DNA of 64,000 bases. Source: Actinoplanes oryzae (GTDB taxonomy: Bacteria; Actinomycetota; Actinomycetes; Mycobacteriales; Micromonosporaceae). How positions within the stretch are numbered: the first letter of the stretch is position 1; each line of letters opens with the position of its first letter. Of this stretch, positions 43,951 through 52,689 are shown one piece after another. The notes under the pieces were generated by a model, which worked only from the letters and a program-made list of their open reading frames with translations, made no database searches and had not been told where the DNA came from. The position numbers were made by a program, and so were the translations under genes. The DNA lies in contig NZ_JAUQWH010000004.1 of the NCBI RefSeq assembly GCF_030757795.1, positions 62,001 to 126,000 of the forward strand. Reading direction: 5' to 3'.

Positions 43951-44721
43951 TCAGCTCAGCTTGCGCGTAGCCGCCCGGATGTCTGCACGGAACGTCGCCA
44001 CCTGCGTGTAGACGCCGGGGAAGTTGCGGCGGGCGCAGCCGAGACCCCAGCTGACGATGCCGACCTGGACCCAGGCGCTGCCCGAGCGGCCGACCAGGGG
44101 ACCGCCGGAGTCGCCCTGGCAGGTGTCGACGCCCTTGCCGCTGGCGCAGAGCTGTTCGGCTGGCACGACCGAGATCTGGATCCGCCGGTACGCCGTCGCG
44201 CACGTGCGGTCGGGCACGGTGCGCACCGTCCCGTACCGGAGGGTCTTCTCCTGCCTGGTGGAGTGTTCGCTGGTCTGACCCCAGCCGAGGATGGTCAGCG
44301 GTCCCTTGAGCTCGCCTCCCACCAGGCCGAGCGTGGGCAGTCCGAGGGCATGGTCGAGCTTGACCAGCGCCCAGTCGTCGCCGTGGGTCTCGTCGCGGAA
44401 GCCGGTGGCGCGGATCACCTCGACCGAGTGGGCCGTACGGGCATGCGGGTCGCCGAGGCGGGTGACGCCGGCGACGACTCTGATGGTCTCGTCCTTGCCG
44501 GTGCCGGTGACGCAGTGGCCGGCGGTGAGGACCACCCGCGGTGCGGTCAGGGCGCCGCCGCAGCCCATCGACAGGCGCACCATCCACGGGAACTGGCCGG
44601 CCCCGGCGACGTCACCGCCGACCACCTCGCGCAGATGACCGCGCTGGACGGTGGCGGAGGCGGGCGCGGCGGTCAGTAGAACGGCGGCAATCAGGAGCAC
44701 CGACGCGACTTTCCGGACCAT
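43951..44721 (-). CDS. Secreted trypsin-like serine protease (S1)
   Basis: 256 residues. Signal peptide about 1-24 (cleavage near ASA-TVQ), then VVGG start of a short pro-segment style N terminus, LTAGHC (His), GDDWALVKLD (Asp) and TCQGDSGGPLV (Ser). Asp in CQGDSGGP context and GIVSWGLGCA fit trypsin specificity. Exported; a stand-alone digestive or regulatory protease. It is close to the rhomboid gene on the same strand but separated by 52 bp. Confidence 0.92.
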   Translation of the reverse strand: MVRKVASVLLIAAVLLTAAPASATVQRGHLREVVGGDVAGAGQFPWMVRLSMGCGGALTAPRVVLTAGHCVTGTGKDETIRVVAGVTRLGDPHARTAHSVEVIRATGFRDETHGDDWALVKLDHALGLPTLGLVGGELKGPLTILGWGQTSEHSTRQEKTLRYGTVRTVPDRTCATAYRRIQISVVPAEQLCASGKGVDTCQGDSGGPLVGRSGSAWVQVGIVSWGLGCARRNFPGVYTQVATFRADIRAATRKLS

Positions 44722-44751
44722 GCGGACATTTCACCACCATGAACGCCGAAA

Positions 44752-44783
44752 AGAGGGGTACGCGCCGAAGCACGCACCCCTCT
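44752..44783 (-). terminator. Terminator of the transglycosylase-like gene
   Basis: A 14-bp stem with two mismatches (44752-44765 with 44770-44783, CGAA loop) begins 15 nt past the stop and is followed on the minus strand by TTTTC. Confidence 0.75.
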
Positions 44784-44797
44784 CCGAAGGAAAAGAC

Positions 44798-45526
44798 TCA
44801 GTACCAGCCGACGCTCTCCGAGTGCGACCACGCGCCGCACGGGCTGTCGTAACGGCCCTCGATGTAGCCGAGGCCCCACTTGATCTGGGTCGCCGCGTTG
44901 GTGCGCCAGTCCGAGGCCACCGACGCCATCTTGCTGCCGGGCAGGGCCTGCGGGATGCCGTACGCCCCGGAGCTCGGGTTGGAGGCGCCCTCGTCCCAGC
45001 CGCTCTCCCTGTTCCACAGCTTGTTGAGGCACGGGAACTGGTCGATGCCGAAGCCGGCGTCGAGCATCAGGGCGCAGCCCGTGGCCCGGTTGCCGCTGAA
45101 CTCGCTGCACGAGTCGGGGATCGGCCCGACCTCCACCGTGCTGCCGCCCGACGAGGACTCCTCGGACTTCTTCTTCGCCGCCTCGGCGGCGGCCTTGGCC
45201 TCCGCGGCCTTCTTGGCGGCCTCGGCGGCGATGACCTTCTTCTCGGCCGCCCGCGCCTTGCTCGCGGCGGCCGACGCCGCGGTGGCGGCCTCGACGGCGG
45301 CCTCGCTGCTCACCTGGTTCCGGTACGCCCGGTCGGCGGCGTGCTGACTCTGCCGCTCCCGCAGCAGCGAGCTCTCGTCGACAGTCGTCTGGAACACCAG
45401 CTGCGCCTGCTGCTTCGGTTGCTGGACTTCCCGGTCCTTCGCGACGTAGACGCCGCCGACCACGCCCAGGACGAGCAGGCCGACAGATGCCGCGCGGATG
45501 CTGACCCGGCCCCAGAGCCGATTCAC
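44798..45526 (-). CDS. Secreted/anchored lytic transglycosylase-like protein with coiled coil
   Basis: 242 residues. An N-terminal membrane segment (ASVGLLVLGVVGGVYVA), an Ala/Lys/Glu coiled coil (about residues 55-125; many AAEAKAA heptads) and a C-terminal lysozyme-like domain: CLNKLWNRESGWDEGASNPSSGAYGIPQAL, with the catalytic-type Glu in RESGW and final KWGLGYIEGRYDSPCGAW. It is close to actinobacterial peptidoglycan hydrolases of the transglycosylase SLT group. GTG 45526 is chosen for its GAGAGGA ribosome site. Confidence 0.85.
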   Translation of the reverse strand: MNRLWGRVSIRAASVGLLVLGVVGGVYVAKDREVQQPKQQAQLVFQTTVDESSLLRERQSQHAADRAYRNQVSSEAAVEAATAASAAASKARAAEKKVIAAEAAKKAAEAKAAAEAAKKKSEESSSGGSTVEVGPIPDSCSEFSGNRATGCALMLDAGFGIDQFPCLNKLWNRESGWDEGASNPSSGAYGIPQALPGSKMASVASDWRTNAATQIKWGLGYIEGRYDSPCGAWSHSESVGWY

Positions 45527-45842
45527 GAGTGTCCTCTCGTTGGGGGCAAAGACGCGGCGCACCACCGCCGGCTCGAGGCCGGCGGCTCCGCGCACCGCGA
45601 GCACCGGCGGCCCCGGAGGACCGCACTTCATGGGCCGCAGTCGATCTCCGACCGCCCCGGCCACGCGAATGATGCTCGTCAGCCACCATGGCTCACCGTG
45701 AAGGGGATGTGAAACGACAACGCCAAGCTGTGAACCTAATCACAGGATGTTTGCGCATCAAACTGGACAAAGGCGCGGCTTCTCGCTCACCCGTACGGTA
45801 TAAGTCGCCTCACCTAGCGTAGTCACCCAAGAGCATTAAGTA
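45527..45842 (-). promoter_or_regulatory. Long leader of the transglycosylase-like gene
   Basis: The region upstream of GTG 45526 contains no gene. On the minus strand a candidate -10 box TATACC (complement of 45797-45802) would place the start of transcription some 260 nt before the GTG. The CRP-type site lies between. An RNA regulatory element is possible but I could not match the leader to a known riboswitch. Confidence 0.35.
45728..45745. promoter_or_regulatory. CRP/FNR-type palindrome
   Basis: CTGTGA and TCACAG are perfect inverted arms around six bases (ACCTAA). TGTGA-N6-TCACA is the canonical CRP-family site. It lies about 200 bp before the transglycosylase-like gene. Actinobacterial CRP proteins regulate peptidoglycan-hydrolase and rpf genes in other genera. 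Confidence 0.65.
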
Positions 45843-45870
45843 AGGCGGGGATCCCGGAGGATCCCCGCCT
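45843..45870 (-). terminator. Terminator of the phoH-family gene
   Basis: AGGCGGGGATCC and GGATCCCCGCCT are a perfect 12-bp stem with a CGGA loop, 16 nt past the stop. It is the strongest hairpin in the window. Confidence 0.85.
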
Positions 45871-45886
45871 CGATGGTCACGCAGCG

Positions 45887-47281
45887 TCAGACCGGGATCT
45901 CCTCGAGGAGATCGGTGACGACCTCTGCGATCGGCGAGCGCTCCGACCTCGTCAGGGTGACATGGGCGAAGATCGGGTGGCCCTTCAGCGCCTCGATCAC
46001 CGCGGTCACGCCGTCGTGCCGGCCGACGCGCAGGTTGTCCCGCTGGGCGACATCGTGGGTGAGGACCACCCGCGAGCCCTGGCCGATGCGGGAGAGCACG
46101 GTCAGCAGGACGTTGCGCTCCAGCGACTGCGCCTCGTCGACGATCACGAACGCGTCGTGCAGGCTGCGGCCGCGGATGTGGGTCAGCGGCAGCACCTCCA
46201 GCATCCCGCGCGCCATGACCTCCTCGACCACGTCGGCGTGCGCCACCGCGCCGAGGGTGTCGAAGACCGCCTGTGCCCAGGGCGACATCTTCTCGGCCTC
46301 GCTGCCCGGCAGGTAGCCGAGCTCCTGGCCACCGACGGCGTACAGGGGGCGGAAGACGATCACCTTCTTGTGCCGCTGCCGCTCCATCGTCGCCTCGAGG
46401 CCGGCGCAGAGGGCGAGCGCCGACTTGCCGGTGCCGGCCCGGCCGCCCAGCGAGACGATGCCGATGGACTCGTCCATGAGCAGGTCCAGCGCCACCCGCT
46501 GCTCGGCCGAGCGGCCGCGCACACCGAAGGCCTCACGATCACCGCGTACGAGCTTGACGGTCTTGTCGGCGGTGACCCGCCCGAGCGCCGAGCCCTTCGC
46601 GGAGTGGATGACGAGGCCGGTGTGGCAGGGGAGGTTCTCCGTCTCCACCAGCTCCAGCTCCTCGCCGGCGTACAGGCCGCTGACCTCCGTCTCGCCGAGC
46701 TGGAGGTCGGCCATGCCGGTCCACGTGGGATCGCTGGCCTGGCCGTGCCGGTACTCGTCGGCGGCGATGCCCACCGACGCCGCCTTGACCCGCAGCGGCA
46801 TGTCCTTGCTCACCAGCGTCACGTCGCGGCCCTCGGCGGCCAGCCCGAGGGCGACCGAGAGGATGCGCGTGTCGTTGGAGTCGTTGCGGAAACCGTGCGG
46901 CAGGACGCTCTGGTCGGCGTGGTTCAGCTCGACCCGCAGCGTGCCGCCCTCGTCGTTGCAGAGCACGGGCTGGTCCAGCCGGCCGTGCTTGATCCGCAGC
47001 TCGTCGAGCATCCGCAGGGACTGCCGGGCGAACCAGCCGAGGTCGGGGTGGTGCCGCTTGCCCTCCAGTTCGGAGATGACCACGAGGGGGACGACCACCT
47101 CGTGATCGGCGAACCGGCGGAACGCCGCCGGGTCGGACAGCAGGACCGAGGTGTCGAGCACGAAGACCTTGCCTGCTGGGGCGGGCTCCGCATCGAGGTG
47201 ACGGTCGCGGGTCTTGCGGCGTGCCGAGGAGGCGCGAGTGCTGGTCGTCTCGGCCCCGGCGTCAGTACGGCGAGATGTCAC
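45887..47281 (-). CDS. PIN domain-PhoH ATPase fusion (PhoH2/YlaK type)
   Basis: 464 residues from GTG 47281 (GGAGCAGG upstream). N-terminal PIN ribonuclease domain: [35 protein letters not shown] and LVSKDMPLR supply the acidic residues. C-terminal PhoH domain: [14 protein letters not shown] (Walker A) and [11 protein letters not shown] (Walker B). Such proteins unwind and cut RNA. An in-frame ATG at 47431, 7 nt after a TAGCGT box, would add 50 Pro/Gly/Arg-rich residues and cannot be excluded. Confidence 0.92.
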   Translation of the reverse strand: MTSRRTDAGAETTSTRASSARRKTRDRHLDAEPAPAGKVFVLDTSVLLSDPAAFRRFADHEVVVPLVVISELEGKRHHPDLGWFARQSLRMLDELRIKHGRLDQPVLCNDEGGTLRVELNHADQSVLPHGFRNDSNDTRILSVALGLAAEGRDVTLVSKDMPLRVKAASVGIAADEYRHGQASDPTWTGMADLQLGETEVSGLYAGEELELVETENLPCHTGLVIHSAKGSALGRVTADKTVKLVRGDREAFGVRGRSAEQRVALDLLMDESIGIVSLGGRAGTGKSALALCAGLEATMERQRHKKVIVFRPLYAVGGQELGYLPGSEAEKMSPWAQAVFDTLGAVAHADVVEEVMARGMLEVLPLTHIRGRSLHDAFVIVDEAQSLERNVLLTVLSRIGQGSRVVLTHDVAQRDNLRVGRHDGVTAVIEALKGHPIFAHVTLTRSERSPIAEVVTDLLEEIPV

Positions 47282-47595
47282 AGGCCTGCTCCAGCGGGCG
47301 TGCAACCCGGTACGCCCGCGGTCCGCCAATGTCCGGCGCCCGTCACATGACACGGGGTCGGGATGCGGGCCCCGTGGCGCACTTGTCGCAGGTCCGGGCC
47401 GGCCGGCTGGCCCAGGATGACCCTGTGCCATGACTAGAACGCTAGCGGTCATCAGCCACCCGCGGTAGTACCGGCTTCGCCACATCCGCAAGGACAATCC
47501 GGCCGGGAGTCGGGAATCCGACGCGGAGGGAAACGGCGGGCAACCTGTGGATTCGCGAGGATGCATCGGGCCGGATGCCGGGTAGTCTGGGGAAC
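47282..47595. promoter_or_regulatory. Divergent promoter region of phoH and otsB
   Basis: The 314 bp between these genes contain TAGCGT on the minus strand (47444-47439) for phoH and TAGTCT on the plus strand (47583-47588) that ends 7 nt before the otsB GTG. If phoH starts at GTG 47281 its leader is about 150 nt. No separate gene is seen. Confidence 0.5.
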
Positions 47596-48408
47596 GTGCC
47601 AGAGTCCCCGCGTCCCGCGCATCCCCTCAGCGCCGCAGAGGCCCTGCAGCTGACTGCCTCGCGAGCCAAGGACACCACGTTCTTCTTCGACTTCGACGGG
47701 GTGCTCTCCCCCGTCACCGACGACCCCGACGCCTCCCAGCCGGTCCCCTCCGTGCTGGGCGTGCTCGAGGAGCTGGCCACCAGGGTGGCCCGCGTCGCGA
47801 TCGTTTCCGCCCGGCCGGTCAGCTTCCTGCGCTCGCGCTTCGAGTCCCTGGAGCACGTCGACCTCTACGGGCTCTACGGCCTGGAGGTCTGGCATGACGG
47901 CGCGGTGGTCACCGAGCCGGCCGCCGAGCCGTGGGTGCCCGCGATGGCCGAGCTGGCCGACCGCGCCCGCGCCGAGCTGCCCGAGGGCGCCTTCGTGGAA
48001 TACAAGCGGCTGTCCGTCGCCCTGCACTACCGCACGGCGCCGCAGCTCGGCCCCGAGATCGAGCGGTGGGCCCACGAGCAGGCCGAGAGCATCGGGCTGC
48101 GCATCCAGGGCGGCCGCATGGTGGTCGAGCTCAAGCCCCCGGTCGACCAGGACAAGGGCATGGTCATCAGCGCCGGGGTGCTCGACGCCGGCTGCGCCTG
48201 GTATTTCGGCGACGACATGTCCGACATCAAGGCGTTCGACGCGCTGCGCGCCCGGGAGGCGGTCGACCCCGCCTTCATCGGCGTGTGCGTGGCGGTCGCC
48301 AACCCGGAGACCGGCGCCGACGTCTCCAACGCCGCGGACCTGACGTTGGAGTCCCCCGAGGCCGTCGCCGCCTTCCTGACCGAGGCCCTGCCGACCTTCG
48401 CCCGCTGA
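47596..48408 (+). CDS. otsB: Trehalose-6-phosphate phosphatase
   Basis: 270 residues, HAD superfamily. [15 protein letters not shown] is motif I with the nucleophile Asp, VSARP motif [15 protein letters not shown] the Lys motif and [12 protein letters not shown] the metal-binding motif. It removes phosphate from trehalose-6-phosphate. GTG 47596 follows a -10 box by 7 nt. OtsA is not in the window. The 3' end adjoins the 27-bp array. Confidence 0.92.
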   Translation: MPESPRPAHPLSAAEALQLTASRAKDTTFFFDFDGVLSPVTDDPDASQPVPSVLGVLEELATRVARVAIVSARPVSFLRSRFESLEHVDLYGLYGLEVWHDGAVVTEPAAEPWVPAMAELADRARAELPEGAFVEYKRLSVALHYRTAPQLGPEIERWAHEQAESIGLRIQGGRMVVELKPPVDQDKGMVISAGVLDAGCAWYFGDDMSDIKAFDALRAREAVDPAFIGVCVAVANPETGADVSNAADLTLESPEAVAAFLTEALPTFAR

Positions 48409-48986
48409 CCGAGGGCCGGGCCGCCACGACCCCGGGGCCAGGCCGGGCCGCCACGATCCGGGGGCCAGGCCGCGCCGCCACGATCCGGGGGCCAGGCCGC
48501 GCCGCCACGACCCCTGGGCTGGGCCGGGCCGCCACGACCCCTGGGCCGGGCCGCGACCTCAGGCCCGGCCTCCACGACGCGCCGCCACGCGCCGCCCCGC
48601 GCCGCGCACCGAGCGGAGCCGGTCGGCATGCGGCCACGCCAGCCACCGAGCCGAACGGCCGGCGCCGCCACGGGCTCGGGGGCCCCGAGGGCCGAGCCGC
48701 GCAGAGCCTCAGCCACGAGCCGGAGCCGAGAAGCTGACCCGGCTGCACGACGCGGCGCTGCGTCCGGGACGCACAGAGCCGTAGCCACGCCACGCCCGGG
48801 CCGAGACCCGCGCGGGGCCGTCATCGACGCCCGCCGCCCGCGGCTCGCCCACCCACCTCGGCGCACGCCAACGATCCGAGCCGTGGACCACGCCGGGCCG
48901 GAGAGCGCGCCGACCGCGCGCCTCGCGTACACACCGGCACGCCGGAAAGCGCGGACAAAGCGCGGCCAAGAGCACGGGCGACCGGG
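48409..48986. repeat. 27-bp tandem array and GC-rich gap between otsB and lysR
   Basis: GCCGCCACGA begins at 48420, 48447, 48474, 48501 and 48528 with exact 27-bp period, plus a decayed unit at 48555. The words CTGACCGAGG at 48376 and 48405, 29 bp apart across the otsB stop, suggest the array began by duplication of the gene's last codons. From about 48570 to 48986 the sequence is Arg/Ala-coding-like GC-rich DNA with no convincing gene. Confidence 0.75.
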
Positions 48987-49826
48987 TCAGAAGCGCGCCA
49001 GGGCGAGAAGCTCGTTCAGCCAGGCGGGTGGGTCGTCTTGCCACCAGGCCAGCTGTACGGAGATCGGCGGCGCCTGGCGCAGCGCCCGGTAAGCGACACC
49101 GGGCCGCGGGTACTGGTGCGCCGTGGACGACGCGGTGATGCCCACGGCTTGACCCGCGGCGATGAGCGTCAGCCACTCGTCGATCGCTCCCGTCTCCCGG
49201 ACCGTCGCCGGCCGCGCGCCCGCCGGAAACAGGTCAAGCGTCGTCGTGCCCACCCGCGGGACCAGCGCCACGGTGTAGCGGGCCAGGTCGTCGAGCCGCA
49301 ACGTCCGGCGCCGGGCCAGGGCGCTGTCCGTGGCGACGGCGGCGTAGCGCGGTTCCTGCCCGATCTCGGCCGTGGCGAAGCGCGGGTCGTCGAGCGGCCG
49401 GCGGATCACGGCAACGTCGGCGGAACCGTCGGCCAGGCCCGCGGACGGCTCGTTGACCTGCACGAACACCAGCGGCCGGGCGGGGTGGGCCGCCGCCCAC
49501 GCCTTCTGCAGGCGGCGGGTGTGCCGGCCGAGGGCGGCCCAGGCGTAGCCGACGCGGATCTCGCCGCGGTCGGCCACGAGCGCCGCCAGGTGGGCCACCT
49601 CGTCGAGCACACGGCGGGCCTGGGCGGCGACCCGGGCGCCGGCGGCGGTGAGTTCGACCTGCCGGGTGGTGCGCCGGACGAGGAGGACGCCGAGGTGCCG
49701 TTCCAGGGCGGCGACGGCCCGGGAGACCGACGCCTGGGAGATGCCGAGCCGGGCCGACGCGTCGGTGAACGTGCCGGCGTCGGCCACTGCCACCAGCGCG
49801 CGGAGCTGACCGAGCCGGACATCCAT
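48987..49826 (-). CDS. LysR-family transcriptional regulator
   Basis: 279 residues. The HTH (LRALVAVADAGTFTDASARLGISQASVSRAVAALERHLG, residues 8-46 in two parts) is followed by a two-lobe effector domain. It is divergent from an EamA exporter, the usual LysR/target arrangement. Minus-strand TATACG/TACGCT at 49840-49833 ends 6-8 nt before the ATG, so it is probably leaderless and autoregulated. Confidence 0.9.
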   Translation of the reverse strand: MDVRLGQLRALVAVADAGTFTDASARLGISQASVSRAVAALERHLGVLLVRRTTRQVELTAAGARVAAQARRVLDEVAHLAALVADRGEIRVGYAWAALGRHTRRLQKAWAAAHPARPLVFVQVNEPSAGLADGSADVAVIRRPLDDPRFATAEIGQEPRYAAVATDSALARRRTLRLDDLARYTVALVPRVGTTTLDLFPAGARPATVRETGAIDEWLTLIAAGQAVGITASSTAHQYPRPGVAYRALRQAPPISVQLAWWQDDPPAWLNELLALARF

Positions 49827-49895
49827 ACGTGCAGCGTATAAGTGCGGCGCCGGGCGCATTTCTCTTCGGCCGCGCCGCCGCGTTGGCTGCAGGGC

Positions 49896-50780
49896 ATGAG
49901 AGGGATCGCCGTCATGCTCGGCAGCGCGACAGCCAACCAGGTCGGGGCGGCCGCCGGCGCGCATGCTTTCGCCGCCGTCGGGCCCGCGGGTGTGGTGGCC
50001 GTCCGGCAACTGGTCGCGGCCGCCGTCCTGCTGCCCGTCGCCCGCCCGGACCCGCGCCGCTTCACGCGGGCGCAGTGGTGGCCGGTGCTGCTGCTGGCGG
50101 GGGTGTTCGCGGTGATGAACCTGAGCGTCTACACGGCGATCGACCGGATCGGGCTGGGGCTGACCGTCACGCTGGAGGTGCTCGGGCCGCTGGCCGTGGC
50201 GCTGCTCGGCTCGCGGACCCGCGTCGACCTCGCCTGTGCGGTGGCCGCGGCGGCGGGGGTCTACGTGCTGGTGTCACCGGGCCCGGCGAGCGACTGGGCG
50301 GGCATCGCCGTGGCGCTGGTGGCGGCGGGGTGCTGGGCGGCGTACATCCTGCTCAACCGGCTGATCGGGGCCCGGCTGCCCGGGGTGGAGGGGCTGGCCG
50401 TGGCGACGTCGCTGTCGGCGCTCGGCTATCTGCCGCTCGCCGTGCTGCTGGCCGTCGGCGGCCGATGGAGTGCCGGCGCGCTGCTGTGGGCGGCGGTGGC
50501 CGGGGTGCTCAGCGCCGTCCCGTACGCCGGGGATCTGATCGCTCTTCGCCATGTCCCCGCGCGCGTCTTCGGCATGTTCATGAGCGTGCATCCGGTGCTG
50601 GCGGCGCTGAGCGGGCTGATCCTGCTCGGTCAGGCGCTGCGGCCGCACGAGTGGGCCGGCATCGTGATCGTGATCGCCGTCCTGACCGCCACCAACTTGC
50701 GACGAACCGAAAGCCGCGCAACACGGACAACCCGGGAAAGGCAGGAAGGAATGAGGAGCCGGAAGGATCAGGCGCCGTAG
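49896..50780 (+). CDS. EamA/RhtA-type metabolite exporter
   Basis: 294 residues with ten membrane helices in two EamA repeats (first: VAVRQLVAAAVLLPVARP; NLSVYTAIDRIGLGLTVTLEVLGPLAVALL; second: ISAVPYAGDLIALRHVPARVFGMFMSVHPVLAALSGLILL-like). It resembles RhtA threonine/homoserine exporters. It is probably controlled by the divergent LysR. The 3' end overlaps the Z-prenyl synthase gene by 13 bp. Confidence 0.88.
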   Translation: MRGIAVMLGSATANQVGAAAGAHAFAAVGPAGVVAVRQLVAAAVLLPVARPDPRRFTRAQWWPVLLLAGVFAVMNLSVYTAIDRIGLGLTVTLEVLGPLAVALLGSRTRVDLACAVAAAAGVYVLVSPGPASDWAGIAVALVAAGCWAAYILLNRLIGARLPGVEGLAVATSLSALGYLPLAVLLAVGGRWSAGALLWAAVAGVLSAVPYAGDLIALRHVPARVFGMFMSVHPVLAALSGLILLGQALRPHEWAGIVIVIAVLTATNLRRTESRATRTTRERQEGMRSRKDQAP

Positions 50781-51538
50781 CGACGCTGCCGGCCGGCATA
50801 GGACCGCAGCGCCCGCAGGAAGTCGGTCCGCCGGAAATCGGGCCAGTTGGCGTCGTGGAAGTAGAACTCCGAGTGCGCCGACTGCCACAGCAGGAAGCCC
50901 GACAGCCGCTGCTCCCCGCTCGTGCGGATGACCAGGTCGGGATCCGGCTGCCCGGCCGTGTAGAGGTGCTCGGCGATGTGCTCGACGTCGAGGATCTCGG
51001 CCAGCTCCTCGAGCGTGCGGCCGGCCGCGGCGTGCTCGTAGAGCAGCGAGCGCACGGCGTCGGTGATCTCGCGCCGCCCGCCGTAGCCCACGGCCATGTT
51101 GACCTCGACGCCCTCGGTGCGGTCGCGGGTCTTCTCCTGGGCGGCCTTGAGGGCGACCGCGGTGTGCGCGGGCAGCACGTCGAGCGCGCCGACGATGCGC
51201 AGCCGCCAGGGGTTGCCCTCCTCGGCCAGCTCGGTGGCGAGGTCCTCGATGATGGTGAGCAGCGGGTCGAGCTCGGCGGCCGGGCGCTGCAGGTTGTCGG
51301 TGGCGAGCAGGTAGAGCGTCACGTGCCCGATGCCGGCGTGGTCGCACCAGCCCAGCAGCTCCTTGACCCGGGTCGCGCCGACCCGGTGCCCGTCGTTGGG
51401 GTCGACATAGCCCATCTCGCGGGCCCAGCGCCGGTTGCCGTCGCACATGACGCCGACGTGCTGGGGCACCGGCTTGCCCGCCAGCCGGCCGGCGAGCCGC
51501 CGCTCGTAGAGGGAGTAGACCAGTGACCGCACACTCAT
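50768..51538 (-). CDS. uppS: Cis-prenyl (Z-isoprenyl) diphosphate synthase
   Basis: 256 residues. HVGVMCDGNRRWAREMG with the catalytic Asp, YLLATDNLQRP, and VIRTSGEQRLSGFLLWQSAHSEFYF are the family motifs. Length and sequence are nearer the short-chain actinobacterial type (Z,E-farnesyl synthase, Rv1086-like) than to long-chain decaprenyl synthase. TAGGCT (minus, 51552-51547) ends 8 nt before the ATG. A geranylgeranyl-reductase-like gene precedes it. Confidence 0.9.
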   Translation of the reverse strand: MSVRSLVYSLYERRLAGRLAGKPVPQHVGVMCDGNRRWAREMGYVDPNDGHRVGATRVKELLGWCDHAGIGHVTLYLLATDNLQRPAAELDPLLTIIEDLATELAEEGNPWRLRIVGALDVLPAHTAVALKAAQEKTRDRTEGVEVNMAVGYGGRREITDAVRSLLYEHAAAGRTLEELAEILDVEHIAEHLYTAGQPDPDLVIRTSGEQRLSGFLLWQSAHSEFYFHDANWPDFRRTDFLRALRSYAGRQRRYGA

Positions 51539-51570
51539 CGCGCTCAAGCCTATCGGCAGCCCGCGCGGGC

Positions 51571-52689
51571 TCAAGAGGGCGGAGGGACGATCGGGAGCAT
51601 CTCGGCCCCGATGCGCCCGATAGTGCGAAGATCGAAAACTCCGTCACCGAGCCCCAGATCCACCATACGGTGGAATATCCGCTCGTCCCGGCGGGCGGCC
51701 CGGACCGCGGCGTCAACCACGCGCGGCTGTTTGGTCAGCAGCGTCGCGAAGCCGGAGTGACGAAGATGACGTCCGAGCCGGGCCCGCAGGGCGCGGGTGT
51801 AGAGCCGGCCCGCGGTGTCCGGTCCGGTCGCCGCGGCCGCCCCGGCGAGGGCTCCCGACAGCACCGCGTAGAAGATGCCCTCGCCGGTGAACGGGTTGAT
51901 CAGCGACAGCGCGTCGCCGGCGAGCAGCACCGGTCCGCGGGCGGGCGCCGGGCGGTGGGTGGACAAGGGCAGGTGGTGCGCGCGCAGGCTCTCCGGTTCG
52001 CCGCCGGGCAGGAGCTGCCCCAGCCGCTTGATCAGGTACGCCTTCGTGAGCGGCGCCCCGCGTAACACCTCGCCGTACCCGACGTTGGCCGTGCCGTCGC
52101 CGATCGGGAACTCCCACGCGTACGCGGGCCAGCGCGCCGGCGTGGTCGTGATCAGCTGCTCGGCGCCCGTCGCCGGCCGGTAGCCCCGGATCGCCAGGGC
52201 GAGATGGCCGCTCGGGTTGACCCGGTCGCCCCGATGACGGCGTACCGTCGAAGTGGCGCCGTCGGCACCCACCAGGACGCGCGCCCGCAGGCTCCCGTCG
52301 ACGGTGATCGCGCCGGGTCCGGCCGTGATCTCGTGGACGGTGTGCCGGCGCAGCTCGGCGCCCCGGGCCGTCGCCGCGGCGACCAGGCGCGCGTCGAAGA
52401 CCTTGCGCGGCACGGTGTGCACCGGGCGCGGCAGCCGGCGGGCGACCTCCCCGCCGCCGGGGGCGACCAGGCGCAGCCGCTCGACCGGCGGATAGCCGTC
52501 CGTCACTCCGGTCACGCCGAGATCGGTCAGCACGTCGAGCGTCTCGGCGGCGATACCGTCCCCGCACGGCTTGTCGCGCGGAAACGACGATCGGTCGAGG
52601 AGCAGCACGGAGGCACCGGCGCGGCGGGCGGCGATCGCGGCAGCGCATCCGGCGGGCCCGGCGCCGACGATCGCCACGTCCCAGGTCAT
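51571..52689 (-). CDS. FAD-dependent geranylgeranyl reductase-family oxidoreductase
   Basis: 372 residues. IVGAGPAGCAAAIAARRAG is the FAD dinucleotide motif, DKPCGDGI the conserved loop with Cys, LVGADGATSTVRR the second FAD motif and GDALSLINPFTGEGI the family signature. These enzymes reduce isoprenoid chains or related polyenes. It overlaps the upstream membrane-protein gene (ATGA) and ends 32 bp before uppS, so a role in saturating a prenyl chain is plausible. Confidence 0.87.
   Translation of the reverse strand: MTWDVAIVGAGPAGCAAAIAARRAGASVLLLDRSSFPRDKPCGDGIAAETLDVLTDLGVTGVTDGYPPVERLRLVAPGGGEVARRLPRPVHTVPRKVFDARLVAAATARGAELRRHTVHEITAGPGAITVDGSLRARVLVGADGATSTVRRHRGDRVNPSGHLALAIRGYRPATGAEQLITTTPARWPAYAWEFPIGDGTANVGYGEVLRGAPLTKAYLIKRLGQLLPGGEPESLRAHHLPLSTHRPAPARGPVLLAGDALSLINPFTGEGIFYAVLSGALAGAAAATGPDTAGRLYTRALRARLGRHLRHSGFATLLTKQPRVVDAAVRAARRDERIFHRMVDLGLGDGVFDLRTIGRIGAEMLPIVPPPS

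Noticed and set aside
42957..43970. Long plus-strand reading frame over the 21-bp array and the whole rhomboid gene
   Set aside because: Beyond the array it is the antisense shadow of a well-conserved rhomboid protease; only the array part is kept as a finding.
45570..45800. Confident c-di-AMP (ydaO) riboswitch
   Set aside because: GGGTGA and GAAGCCG-like words occur, but they fall at the predicted transcription start and the rest of the conserved core is not recognisable.
48570..48986. Arg-rich frames in the gap after otsB
   Set aside because: Both strands give low-complexity Arg/Ala/Pro sequence without a ribosome site, promoter or family resemblance.
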